64,000 bases of DNA from Zea mays (taxonomy: Eukaryota; Streptophyta; Magnoliopsida; Poales; Poaceae). The notes under the pieces were generated by a model. The model saw nothing but the letters and a program-made list of their open reading frames with translations, searched no databases and had not been told where the DNA came from. Below, in pieces: positions 37,738 to 50,100 of the stretch. The DNA lies in NCBI RefSeq assembly GCF_902167145.1, contig NC_050098.1, positions 80,144,207-80,208,206 on the forward strand, read 5' to 3'. How positions within the stretch are numbered: position 1 is the stretch's first letter; the number at the start of each line of letters is the position of its first letter. The position numbers and the translations under genes were made by a program.

Positions 37738-37997
37738 GACGGGCCATCTACAAAATATGTCGTAAGCACAAGAGTGAGAATAGAACTATATGACCAACAA
37801 GTAAACCAAAACCATGTTGAGATAAAAATTTTGTAAGGTGAGTATATATGTAGTAGTATAACATAGAATTGGTCGAGATGGCCAACTTTTGAAGTGACAC
37901 CAAAGGTCAAGGTGATAATAAGGGTCTATAGACCTTAAAGCTACCATTCTAGTCTAGGTTATCGGTCCTACAGTCAGCAAGGCTTTGATACCACTTA
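37738..37997 (-). mobile_element. Element D leader and first codons of its leader ORF
   Basis: This matches the leader of C1 and C2 base by base with many substitutions. The primer site TGGTATCAAAGC is at 37982-37993 (minus). At the left edge the minus strand reads ATGGCCCGT (37747-37739), that is Met-Ala-Arg, and is then cut by element A. D's remaining coding region lies beyond A's left end, outside the window. Confidence 0.8.
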
Positions 37998-38341
37998 TGT
38001 CACACCCGGTTTTGGAAGACAAACCAAATGCAAACCATGTACGTGCCAGGATTAGAAACTCATGTACACAGCGATTATATAGTTGAACATCATCACACAT
38101 TACTTAGAATAATAGCAGAAATAGTACTTTATTACATCACGATGTCCAAGACATCCACAAAGTCATTAACTTAAGTCATAATCAAAGTGCGAATAAGAAA
38201 CATAGTACAATAAGGCCTTCACATGCAGTTGAATGGGGGTTTACCACTAATCTAGTCTAGAACTCGTCGAAGTCCTAAAACTACTAGAAGTCCTCCATGT
38301 TGCCTTCATCTTATCCTAAGCACTGATTGCAATGGGGATAA
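37998..38341 (-). repeat. Element D 5' LTR, first piece
   Basis: It starts 'tgtcacacccggttttgg' on the plus strand, clearly homologous to the C LTR edge but diverged. It is interrupted by the Copia element E, with GATAA duplicated at 38337-38341 and 58994-58998. Confidence 0.88.
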
Positions 38342-39600
38342 TGAAAGGGAAATGTGCCCTTGGGCCATTTCTATGTATTTTGGTGATTGAGTGCCAACAC
38401 AAGTGTTTTTGTGTTAATCTATGCAAAGTGGTGGACAATGTGCAAATCATGTCAAAAGGTATGTTTCTAGACTTAGTACATTGATTTATGGACTAATGTA
38501 TTATGTCTAAGTGCTGGAAATAGGAAAAAATCGAGTTGGAAAAGAGATGGCTAAGTTCAGCCAAGGTCGGCGCAATCTGGGTGCACCGGACTGTCCAGTG
38601 GTGCACCGGACAGTGTCCGGTGGTACACCAAACAGTGTCTGGTGCGCCAGGCTGGCTCAGGCGAACTAGCTGCTCTCGGGAAATGATTAACGGCGTACGA
38701 CTAAAATTCACCGAACTGTCCGGTGTGCACCGGACTGTCCGGTGAGACAACGGTCGGCCGGGCCAATGGTCGGCCGCGCGATCCGCGCGGGACACGTGGC
38801 CATGCCAACGGCTAGAAGGGGGCACCGGACTGTCCGGTGTGCACCAGACAGCGTCCGGTGCGCCAACGGCTCCAAGGCTGCCAACGGTCGGCTTCGCCAA
38901 ATAAGGAAGGCAATCCGCACCGGACAGTGTCCGGTGGTGCACCGGACTGTCCGGTGCGCCAGGCGACAGAAGGCAAGAATTGCCTTCCCGGATTGCTCTC
39001 AATGGCTCCTAGCTGCCTTGGGGCTATAAAAGGGACCCCTAGGCGCATGGAGGAGAACACCAAGCATTCCTTGATCACACACACTCCATTCTTGCGCACT
39101 TGTTCGACATTCTAGTGATTTGAGCTCCGTTCTAGTGTGCTAGTCTTTTGAGCTTAAGTCTGGGTCTTGTGTGTGCGTATTTGTTGTGATCTTTGTGTCT
39201 TGTGTGAGTTGCTAATCCCTCCCTTACTCCGTGCTTCTTTGTGAACATCTTTGTAAGGGCGAGAGACTCCAAGTTGTGGAGATTCCTCGCGAACGGGATT
39301 AAGAAAAGCAAAGCAAAACACCGTGGTATTTAAGTGGGTCTTTGGACCGCTTGAGAGGGGTTGATTGCAACCCTCGTCCGTTGGGACGCCACAACGTGGA
39401 GTAGGCAAGCGTTGGTCTTGGCCGAACCACGGGATAACCACCGTGCCATCTCTGTGATTGATATCTTTGTGGTTATTGTGTTTTGTTGAGACTCCTCTCT
39501 AGCCACTTGGCATTATTGTGCTAATGCTTAACCAAGTTTTTGTGGCTTAAGTTTCAAGTTTTACAGGATCACCTATTCACCCCCCCTCTAGGTGCTCTCA
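38342..39600 (+). repeat. Element E 5' LTR
   Basis: 1259 bases. TATAAAAG at 39025-39032. Between 38580 and 38965 it carries about nine copies of the palindromic word CACCGGACTGTCCGGTG or its variant with ACAGTGT in the centre. It has one copy pair more than the 3' LTR (1225 bases). Confidence 0.95.
39025..39032 (+). promoter_or_regulatory. TATA box of element E 5' LTR
   Basis: GGGGCTATAAAAGGGACCC, a strong TATA box, identical at 58408-58415 in the 3' LTR. Confidence 0.8.
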
Positions 39601-39602
39601 AT

Positions 39603-39613
39603 TGGTATCGGAG
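39603..39613 (+). promoter_or_regulatory. Element E primer-binding site
   Basis: TGGTATCGGAG, two bases after the LTR end, complementary to initiator Met tRNA with one mismatch. Confidence 0.85.
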
Positions 39614-39649
39614 TCGTTCTCTTCACTAAGGGACTAATCGCCCGAAGAG

Positions 39650-42040
39650 ATGGATCCTAAGGGGAAGGGAATCGTGATCAACGATAAGGAGAAGGAGTCC
39701 TTCGTCAACGAGCCGAAGGATGACGAGCCTACCGACTCGGGCTCGAGCCACAGACGCAAATATGGGAAGAAGAAGAAGACGAGACGCATCAAGGAGATCG
39801 TCTACTACGACGACAGCGATGAGTCCACTTCTTCCCAAAAGGACAACGACGACAACGACTACGACAAACGAAAGACGGTTAACTCAAACTTTTCTTTCGA
39901 TTATTCGCGTATCCCGCATAGCTCAAATGCACATTTGCTTTCCATCCCTCTTGGCAAACCTCCACACTTTGATGGGGATGACTACGGATTTTGGAGTCAC
40001 AAAATGCGTAGTCACTTGTTCTCTCTCCATCCAAGCATATGGGAGATTGTTGAGAATGGAATGAAATTCGATAGCTCGGATAGTCCTATATTTATTAATG
40101 AACAGATTCATAAAAATGCACAAGCTGCTACTGTGTTGTTAGCCTCTTTGTGCAGGGACGAGTACCATAAGGTGAGCGGCTTGGACAATGTCAAGCAGAT
40201 CTGGGACACCCTCAAGATCTCTCATGAGGGGAATGACGTCACCTTACTCACCAAGATGGAGTTGGTGGAGGGTGAGTTTGGAAGATTCTCGATGATAAGG
40301 GGCGAGGAGCCAACCCAAACATAAAACCGACTTAAGACCCTTATCAACAAAATAAGGAGCTACGGAAGCACGCGATGGACGGATCACGACGTCGTCCACC
40401 TAATGCTAAGGTCCTTTACTATACTTGATCCACATTTGGTGAACAATATTCGTGAAAATCCTAGGTACACCAAGATGTCGCCCGAAGAAGTCCTTGGAAA
40501 ATTCGTAAGCGGGCGAATGATGATCAAGGAGGCGAGATACGTGGACGACGCGTTGAACGATCCAATCCAAGAGCCTCAACCCATTGCTCTCAAGGCAACA
40601 AGGAGCAAGGAGGCGCTACCTAGCAAGGTGGCGCAAGTTGAGGCGGCCGGGCTCAATGATGAAGAGATGGCCCTCATCATCAAGCGCTTCAAGATGGCGC
40701 TAAAGGGTCGCAAGGGACAGCCAAGCAAGACCAAAACCAAGGGGAAGCGCTCATGCTTCAAATGTGGTAAGATTGGTCATTTCATTGCTAACTGTCCCGA
40801 TAATGAAAGTGACCAGGAACAAGGGAGCAAGAGGGAGAAGAAGAAGGCATACAAGAAGGCTAAAGGCGAGGCACACCTTGGCAAGGAATGGGACTCGGAT
40901 TGTTCGTCATCCGACTCCGAAAATGAAGGACTCGCCGCCACCGCCTTCAACAAGTCATCCCTCTTCCCCAACGAGCGTCACACATGCCTCATGGCGAAGG
41001 AGAAGAAGGTATGTACTCGAGACAGTACTACTTATGATTCTTCTAGTGATGATGAGTCTAGTGATGAAGAAATAGATTACTCTAGTTTGTTCAAGGGATT
41101 GGATAGAATAAAAATTGATAAGGTTAATGAATTGATTGATGCCTTGAATGAAAAGGATAGACTTTTAGAAAAACAAGAGGACCTTTTATATGAAGAGCAT
41201 GACAAATTTGTAGAGGCACAAAAATCTTATGCTTTAGAAGTTAAAAGAAATGAAATGCTTTCTTGTGAACTATCTTCTTGTCATGAGACAATTTCTAGCT
41301 TAAGGAGCATGAATGATGGTTTGAATGCTAAGTTAGAGATAGCTAGTAAATCTAACTCTTGTGTAGAACATGTTATGATTTGCAAGAGGTGTAAAGATTT
41401 TGACATTGATGCTTGTAGTGAACACCTAGCTTCAATTTCTAAATTAAATGATGAAGTAGCTAGTCTTAATGCCCAACTTAAGACTAGCAAAAGCGAATTT
41501 GATAAGTTAAAATTTGCAAGGGATGCCTACACGATTGGTAGACACCCCTCAATTAAGGATGGACTTGGTTTCAAGAGGGAAGCCAAGGACTTAATTAGCC
41601 ATAAGGCTCCCATCCCCGCCAAGGAGAAAGGGAAGGCCCCTATGGCTAGTAGTGCTAAAAGGAACCATGCTTTTATGTATCATGATAGGAGACATGCAAA
41701 TAGAAGTTATGATGCTTTTGATTCACATGTTTATGATTCATATGCTATGTTTGCTTCTAGTTCTTCCTATATGCATGGTAGAAATGTAGCTAGAAGAAAT
41801 GCTATTAATCACATGCCTAGGAGAAATGGTGTTAATGTTCCTAGGAAAATTAATGAACCCTCTACAATATATCATGCTTGCAATGCTTCATTTGCCATTT
41901 GTAGAAAGGATAGGAAGGTAATTGCTAGAAAATTAGGGGCAAGATGCAAGGGAGATAAAACGTGCATTTGGGTCCCTAAAATCATTGTGACTAACCTTGT
42001 AGGACCCAACAAGAGTTGGGTACCTAAAACCCAAGCCTAA
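39650..42040 (+). pseudogene. Element E gag with one premature stop
   Basis: It starts MDPKGKGIVINDKEKE at 39650. A single TAA at 40322-40324 interrupts it in the gag domain (after EEPTQT, before NRLKTLINK). The same frame then stays open to TAA at 42038-42040. It contains the Copia gag domain (HFDGDDYGFWSHKM), a CCHC knuckle (CFKCGKIGHFIANC, near 40755-40796), a Lys/Ser-rich region and a coiled-coil stretch (41090-41520). Apart from the one stop the protein looks complete at about 796 residues. Confidence 0.9.
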
Positions 42041-42043
42041 ATT

Positions 42044-44447
42044 TGCCTTGCAGGTTTATGCATCCGGGGGTTCAAGCTGGATTATCGATAGCGGATGCAC
42101 AAACCATATGACGGGGGAGAAGAAGATGTTCACCTCCTACGTCAAAATAAGGATTCCCAAGATTCAATAATATTCGGTGATGGGAATCAAGGCAAGGTAA
42201 AAGGGTTAGGTAAAATTGCTATTTCATTCGAGCACTCTATATCTAACGTGTTTTTAGTTGAGTCTCTTGGATATAATTTGTTATCTGTTAGTCAATTATG
42301 CAATATGGGATATAATTGTCTATTCACAAATGTAGATGTGTCTGTCTTTAGAAGAAGTGATGGTTCACTAGCTTTTAAGGGTGTATTAGATGGCAAACTT
42401 TACTTAGTTGATTTTGCAAAAGAGGAGGCCGGTCTAGATGCATGCTTAATTGCTAAGACTAGCATGGGCTGGCTGTGGCATCGCCGCTTAGCACATGTAG
42501 GGATGAAGAACCTTCACAAGCTTCTAAAGGGAGAACACGTGATAGGTTTAACTAATGTGCAATTCGAAAAAGATAGACCTTGTGCAACTTGTCAAGCAGG
42601 TAAACAAGTGGGAGGAGCACATCACACCAAAAATGTGATGACCACATCAAGACCTTTGGAGATGCTTCACATAGACCTCTTCGAACCCGTCGCCTATCTA
42701 AGTATAGGAGGAAGTAAGTATGGTATTGTTATAGTTGATGACTTTTCCCGCTTCACTTGGGTATTCTTTTTGCAGGATAAATCTGAAACCCAAGGGACCC
42801 TCAAGCGCTTCCTAAGGAGAGCTCAAAACGAGTTTGAGCTCAAGGTGAAAAAGATAAGGAGCGACAATGGGTCCGAGTTCAAGAACCTTCAAGTGGAGGA
42901 GTACCTTGAGGAGGAAGGGATCAAGCACAAGTTCTCCGCTCCATACACACCACAGCAAAATGGTGTGGTAGAGAGGAAGAACAGGACGCTAATAGACATG
43001 GCGAGGACAATGCTTGGAGAGTTCAAGACCCCCGAGCGCTTTTGGTCGGAAGCCGTGAACACGGCTTGCCACGCCATCAACAGGGTCTACCTTCATCGCC
43101 TTCTCAAGAAGACGTCGTATGAGCTACTAACCGGTAACAAACTCAATGTTTCATATTTTCGAGTTTTTGGGAGTAAATGCTACATTCTAGTGAAGAAGGG
43201 TAGGAATTCCAAATTTGCTCCCAAAGCTGTAGAAGGGTTTTTGTTAGGTTATGACTCAAATACAAAGGCGTATAGAGTCTTCAACAAATCATCGGGTTTG
43301 GTTGAAGTCTCTAGCGACGTTGTATTTGATGAGACTAATGGCTCTCCAAGAGAGCAAGTTGTTGATCTTGATGATGTAGATGAAGAAGACGTTCCAACGG
43401 CCGCTATACGCACCATGGCGATTGGCGATGTGCGACCACAGGAACATTTTGAGCAAGATCAACCTTCTTCCTCAACAATGGTGCATCCCCCAACTCAAGA
43501 CGATGAACAGGTTCATCAGGAGGAGGCATGTGATCAAGGGGGAGCACAAGATAATCATGTGATGGAGGAAGAAGCACAACCGGCACCTCCAACCCAAGTT
43601 CGAGCGACGATTCAAAGGAATCATCCTGTCGACCAAATTTTGGGTGATATTAGCAAGGGAGTAACTACTCGCTCTAGATTGGTGAATTTTTGTGAGCATT
43701 ACTCTTTTGTCTCTTCTATTGAGCCTTTCAAGGTAGAAGAGGCCTTGCTAGATCCGGACTGGGTGTTGGCCATGCAGGAAGAGCTCAACAACTTCAAGCG
43801 CAATGAAGTTTGGACACTGGTGCCTCGTCCCAAGCAAAACATTGTGGGAACCAAGTGGGTGTTCCGCAACAAACAGGACGAGCATGGGGTGGTGACAAGG
43901 AACAAGGCTCGACTTGTGGCAAAAGGTTATGCCCAAGTCGCAGGTTTGGACTTTGAGGAGACTTTCGCTCCTGTGGCTAGGCTAGAATCAATTCGTATCT
44001 TGCTAGCATATGCCACTCACCATTCTTTCATGTTGTACCAAATGGATGTGAAGAGCGCTTTCCTCAATGGGCCGATCAAGGAGGAGGTATATGTGGAGCA
44101 ACCCCCTGGCTTCGAGGATGAACGGTACCCCGACCACGTGTGTAAGCTCTCTAAGGCGCTCTATGGACTTAAGCAAGCCCCAAGAACATGGTATGAATGC
44201 CTTAGAGACTTTTTAATTGCTAATGCTTTCAAGGTTGGGAAAGCCGATCCAACTCTTTTCACTAAGACTTGCGATGGTGATCTTTTTGTGTGCCAAATTT
44301 ATGTCGATGACATAATATTTGGTTCTACTAATCAAAAGTCTTGTGAAGAGTTTAGCAGGGTGATGACGCAGAAATTCGAGATGTCGATGATGGGCGAGTT
44401 GAACTACTTCCTTGGGTTCCAAGTAAAGCAACTCAAGGATGGCACCT
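42044..44447 (+). pseudogene. Element E pol, part before C2
   Basis: The protease segment ([20 protein letters not shown], 42074-42133) is in a different frame from the following pol, which is open from 42095 to the C2 junction. The frame change lies near 42145 in an A-run. Integrase follows: [15 protein letters not shown] (zinc-binding region, about 42470), CATCQAGKQ, the catalytic Asp in [11 protein letters not shown] and DNGSEFKN, then [11 protein letters not shown]. Reverse transcriptase follows: [38 protein letters not shown] and YVDD at 44300-44311. C2 enters after LKDGT. Apart from the protease frame and the insertion it is open. Confidence 0.9.
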
Positions 44448-47156
44448 TGTCACACCCGGTTTTAGAAGGCAAACCGAATGCGAACCATGTACGTGCCAGG
44501 ATCAGTTATTCACGTACACAGCAGTTACATAACATGGACATCATCACACAGTGCTCAAAATAGTATTAAAAGGGGAAATAATAGTCGATTACATCATACG
44601 TCTGAGACGTCCATATAGTCCTTACAATAAATCAAAGTGCGAAAACGAAACGTAGATAACACGGCCTTCACAGGCAGCCGACTGGGGGTTGCCGCTAACC
44701 CACACCTAGAACTCGTCGTAATCTTGGAACTCCTGGAAGTCTCCTTCCACAGCTTCATCTTCGCCTGAGCAGTGGTTGCAATGCTGACAACCTGGGGGGG
44801 GGTTTGGTGTGTAGAGCAAGGGTGAGTACACATCAACATACTCAGCAAGTATCCTGTTTGGCTGTAGTGGACTAGCTTTATGTGGGGATAAGTCAAGCAG
44901 TTGCTTTTAGTTGGTCAGATTATTATTTACTAGTAGAAAGCCAGGTTTTAACATTAACCCAAGTTATTAACCCGATGTATCCTTTCCAAACGGAAAGAAT
45001 ACCACTTACCAGCACCATAATCATAACCAGAACCATCAATCTCATTGCCACCTGTACCAAAATATCTCTGATCAAGTATCACTAATCTCTGGAGCTCCCT
45101 TGGCCGCTCATAACCGTGAGCACGGCTGATATATCAGTTTCATAACACTCTGCAGAGGTTGTGCACTTTACCCACAAGTCGTGATTCCCTCTTGCCTCGG
45201 GCCGATCAAACCCTTAAACACTACCAAGGTGAATAGGCAGGGTTTCACTACGTAGCCTTTACAAAGATTCCCCGGGGCTGTAGCCACCCGTTAGGTTTCC
45301 TAAATGCACCGCACTCCTCCCCAAGGGGCGAACCCAAACTTGGCAGAGCGAGCCGCATACACCGAGCCCCATTGACGGCACGACGGCTAAGTGAACTACA
45401 TCCCGGATCCTCTAATTATTCAGCTAAGGGCACCCCATTCCACCCTCATGGTTGCACTGTTTTCCCGGGCGGTCATCCATAGAACAGGTCCTTACGGAGA
45501 GGCACTCGAGAAACCGCTCGAGTCCCCTTGAAAACCACAAGTATAATCATAAAGAAGAACGGGAAAACAGCGTATCATAGATAATCACATCATGTTCATT
45601 GATTAGAGTTGAGCAATAGCATCAGACTAAGTAGTAATAATCCGACCCAAATAGGTAAACAAGGACATGGATAACAAAAGCTAGTCAATCCTTAGGTATA
45701 AACGTGTAATGCGGGAGGTGAATTAAAGAATGAATAGGACATAGATAGGTCAAAGGACACTTGCCTCCACCAAACGACTGCTGCTCAGGGGCTTCTCCTG
45801 CGAATTCCTCGGGCTCTTCGACCGGATCGTTCTCTATGCGAGCGCAAACGTACATACATCCATCCACATATTTAATACAAAAGAACAGTACACCATACAA
45901 GATAACCAATAAAGCGAATATGCATCAAGTATGACATTCGATAACGCATTTGTTGTGGTTAGAAGGAAACGGGAAAGGTCTCGCAGGGGGTTAAATCTTA
46001 TGCACTAATGACACAATTGGTTTTTAACAAAATAATTCTGTTATATATATTTATATATACTGATGGAAACCTAATCACTTTTAGTTGATCAACATTGCAC
46101 AGGGTAAACAATTAACTACGTGAATCAATAACATAACGGAATTTTAAATTAAACTTCCTACTTTCTCATAGCATGAACAGTGATTAGCCTACTTAAAATA
46201 CAGTAATTATGATCACAGAAAGTAAATAAAATAAAATAAAAAAAATAAAAAAAAACAGAAGGGGGGGGGCGGTTGAACCGGCCCTAGGGGCGGTTGAACC
46301 GGCCCTAGGCGGGGCGCGCAGGGGCGGCCGGGCTGGCGAGGGCGGGCGGCGCAGGGGGCGGCCGAGCCGGCCGAGCAGGGGGGGCGGGGCGGCCGAGCCG
46401 CTGGGCGCGCAGGGGCGCGGGGCAGGGCGCGAGGCGGCCGAGCGGCCGAGCCGGCCATGGGGGCGCGCGCGGGGGGGGCCGGGGGCGCGGCCAAGGGGCC
46501 GAGCGGGCGGGGTGGGGCGGGCGGCCGAACCGGCCATGGGGCCGAGCGGCGAGGGGAAGGGGAGGGAGGAGAGGGGGAGGGAGGAGAGGGGGAGGGGGAG
46601 GGGGCTCACCGGCGACGGGGACGGGGCGGGGCGGCCGATCGGCGACGGGGAGGGGCGGCGCTAGGGCAGGGGCGGGTAGGGGCGGCGCTAGGGGAGAGAG
46701 AGGGAAAATGAGAGAGAGGGAGTGGGATTGGGGGGGTTTTGGGAAAAATAAAGGGAGGGGGGGGCGGCATGGGCCAATTGGGCCCAAGGGGGGGCGCCAG
46801 GGGCGGCTGGGCCGGCCGGGGTCGGCCCACGGCGCGGGAGAGAGAGAAAAAGAGGAGAGAGAAAGAGAGAGAAAAAGAAAGAAAAGATCTTCTCCTCATT
46901 TTCGAAATCCGATCTTTCTACATGAATGCATTTGCAATTTCAAAGCAATCAAAAGAAATGCAAGGTTCGGCATGGTGCATCAAACAACATAAAGTATTTA
47001 GGGTTTTTCTTACACGGGAAATCCAAACCGAATCCCGCTAGAACTTTGGAAAAGGTCAAGGTTTAGCGAGGGCAAAAAGAAAAAGAAAAGGTAACGCCCG
47101 AATTTTGGCGAGTAAAGAAAGAAAAAAAATTCAACTGCAAAATTCGGGGCGTTACA
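44448..47156 (-). repeat. C2 3' LTR
   Basis: TG...CA on the minus strand. It shares the outer parts with the C1 LTR. The GC-rich block (46260-46830) is rearranged relative to C1, with different copies of the 'ggcggccgagcc' blocks, defining a sub-type. ORFs in that block occur in all frames and are not supported as genes. Confidence 0.95.
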
Positions 47157-47192
47157 AACCTATCCCCCTTAAAAGAATCTCGCCCTCGAGAT
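47157..47192 (-). promoter_or_regulatory. C2 polypurine tract
   Basis: CTCGAGGGCGAGATTCTTTT, then AAGGGGGATAGGTT on the minus strand, next to the LTR start. Confidence 0.85.
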
Positions 47193-50100
47193 TCAGGGCT
47201 GGCTAGCAAAGAGCTCCGGGTACTTGGCCATCAGATCATCTTCACGCTCCCAGGTTGCTTCTTCCTCAGAGTGGTGACTCCATCTGACTTTGCACATTCT
47301 GACGGTCTTCCTTCGGGTGACTCTATCTGCAACCTCAAGGATCTGAGCTGGCTTCTCAACATAGGTCAAGTCCTCCTGGACTTCAAGACCTTCCACTGGC
47401 AACTGCTCTTCCGGCACACGCAAGCACTTCTTCAACTGAGACACATGAAAGACATCATGCACAGCAGACAAATTCTCTGGCAAACTGAGCTGATAAGCCA
47501 CTTCTCCTCGTCTTGCAAGAATCTGATACGGACCAATGTAGCGGGGTGCTAGCTTGCCTTTCACTCCGAATCTTCTGACTCCTCTGATCGGTGACACTTT
47601 CAGATAGACAAAGTCTCCGACTTCGAAACTCAGCTCTCTTCTTCTTGTGTCTGCATAGCTTCGCTGCCTTGATTGCGCTATCTTCAGATTCTCTCGGACC
47701 ATCTTGATGTTCTCTTCGGCTTCAAGCAAAATATCTGGCCCAAACACCTGCTTCTCTCCAGGCTGATCCCATTGCAACGGAGTTCTGCAACTCCTTCCAT
47801 ACAGCGCTTGAAACGGTGACATCTTCAAACTGGCCTGGTAACTGTTGTTATAGGAAAACTCCGCATAAGGCAATCGCTTGTCCCATCCGGACTGATCTTG
47901 CAACGCACAGGCTCTCAACATATCTTCAAGGATTTGATTGGTTCTTTCAGTCTGACCATCTGTCTGCGGGTGATAAGCTGAACTGAAATTCAGATGCGTG
48001 CCCAAGGCTTCATGCAACTGCTGCCAGAAATGAGAGGTGAACTGCGTTCCTCTGTCTGACACTATCTTCTTTGGCACACCATGAAGACAAACGATCCGAG
48101 ACATATACAATTCTGCCAATACTGCACTGTTGTAGTTGGTCTTGACAGGTATGAAGTGGGCTGACTTGGTCAAGCGGTCCACTACTACCCAAATGGAATC
48201 GTAGCCGGCTCGAGTGCGAGGCAATCCGACTATGAAATCCATACCAATTTCATCCCATTTCCACTGAGGGATCTGCAACGGTTGCAACAATCCAGCTGGT
48301 CTCTGGTGTTCTGCCTTAATTCTTCGACAACTATCGCACATAGCCACATGCTCTGCGATTTCTCTTTTCATTCCGTACCACCAGAATTTCTTCTTCAGAT
48401 CCTGATACATCTTCTCACTGCCAGGGTGAATCGAATAAGCTGTCTCATGAGCTTCCTTAAGAATCAACTCCCGAATAGACTGGACATTGGGAACACACAA
48501 GCGGTCTTTGAACCATACCACACCTTCTGCATCTTCTCGAAAGTCTTTGCCTCTGCCATCTAGAATCAATCGCCGAATCTCACTGATCTTCTCATCATTT
48601 TTCTGCGCTTCTTTGATTTCGCGCTCCAAGGTAGGTTCCAATTCAACTGTGACTCCTCGCGAATTGTTCAGAAACCCGAGACTCAACCTGTCAAACTCTT
48701 TGGCCAACTCATAAGGCATCGGGCGAGCAACCATCAGATTGACTTGACTCTTTCTGCTCAGAGCATCTGCCACTACGTTTGCTTTGCCTGGATGGTAATG
48801 AATCTCCAACTCATAGTCTTTGATCAATTCTAACCATCTTCGTTGCCTCATGTTCAATTCTGACTGAGTGAATATGTACTTCAGACTCTTGTGGTCTGTG
48901 TAAACATCGCATTTCTGTCCATACAGATAGTGCCTCCATGTCTTCAGTGCGTGAACCACTGCTGCCAACTCTAGATCATGGATTGGGTAGTTCTTCTCAT
49001 GAACCTTCAACTGTCGGGACGAGTAAGCCACAACTCTTCCCTCTTGCATCAACACACATCCCAAACCTGTGTAACAAGCATCGCAATACACCGAGAAGGG
49101 CTTGTGCACATCAGGCAAGACTAGGACAGGCGCTGTTGTCAACTTCTCTTTCAGCGCTTCAAAGGCCTCTTGGCATTTCTGGGTCCACTTGAACTCAACC
49201 TTGTTGCCTAGCAACGCTGTCATAGGTTTCGCAATCTTCGAAAACCCTTCAATGAATCGCCGATAATATCCGGCCATTCCAATGAAGCTCTTGATTCCTC
49301 GAGCATCCGTTGGCGCTTTCCAATTTAGAATGTCTGCCACTTTCTTCGGATCCACAGCCAATCCTTCTTTGTTGATTATGTGACCCAAGAACAGGACTTC
49401 ACTGATCCAGAACTCACACTTGCTCAACTTTGCATACAACTGGTGCTCTCGCAATCTCTGCAATACCATCCTCAAATGATCTGCATGCTCTTCTTCACTT
49501 TGAGAATAAACCAGAATGTCATCAATGAATACCACCACGAACTTATCAAGATAATCCATGAATACACTGTTCATCAAGTTCATGAAGAATGCTGGCGCAT
49601 TGGTCAAACCAAAAGACATCACTGTGAACTCATATAAACCATACTTGGTAATGAATGCCGTCTTCGGAATGTCCGAAGGTCGGATCCTGAGCTGATGATA
49701 ACCTGACCTCAGATCGATCTTGGAGAACACACTGGCTCCTCTCAACTGGTCGAACAGATCTTCTATTCTGGGCAAAGGATACTTGTTCTTGATCGTGACT
49801 TCATTCAAAGCTCGATAATCGATGCACATCCTCTTGGTGCCATCTTTCTTCTCCACAAACAAGACAGGGGCGGCCCAAGGCGAGGTGCTTGGCCGGATGT
49901 AACCTTTCTCTGACAGCTCATCAATCTGCTTCTTAAGCTCATCCAACTCTGGTCCAGATATTCTGTAAGCTCTCTTGAAGATAGGGGCGGTTCCAGGAAG
50001 AAGCTCTATAGCAAATTCAACTTTCCGCTCTGGTGGCATACCCGGTAAATCCTTTGGAAACACATCTGGGAATTCAGACACAACCTTGATACTCTCAATT

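Noticed and set aside
38580..38965. Regular short palindromic repeats considered as a CRISPR-like array
   Set aside because: The spacers are not of uniform length, the repeats are inside a plant retrotransposon LTR and no cas genes occur.
38493..39115. ORFs over the palindrome cluster of the Ji/Opie LTR on both strands (also 57938-58461)
   Set aside because: The repeated palindrome gives similar peptides in sense and antisense frames, and the region is LTR sequence upstream of the TATA box.
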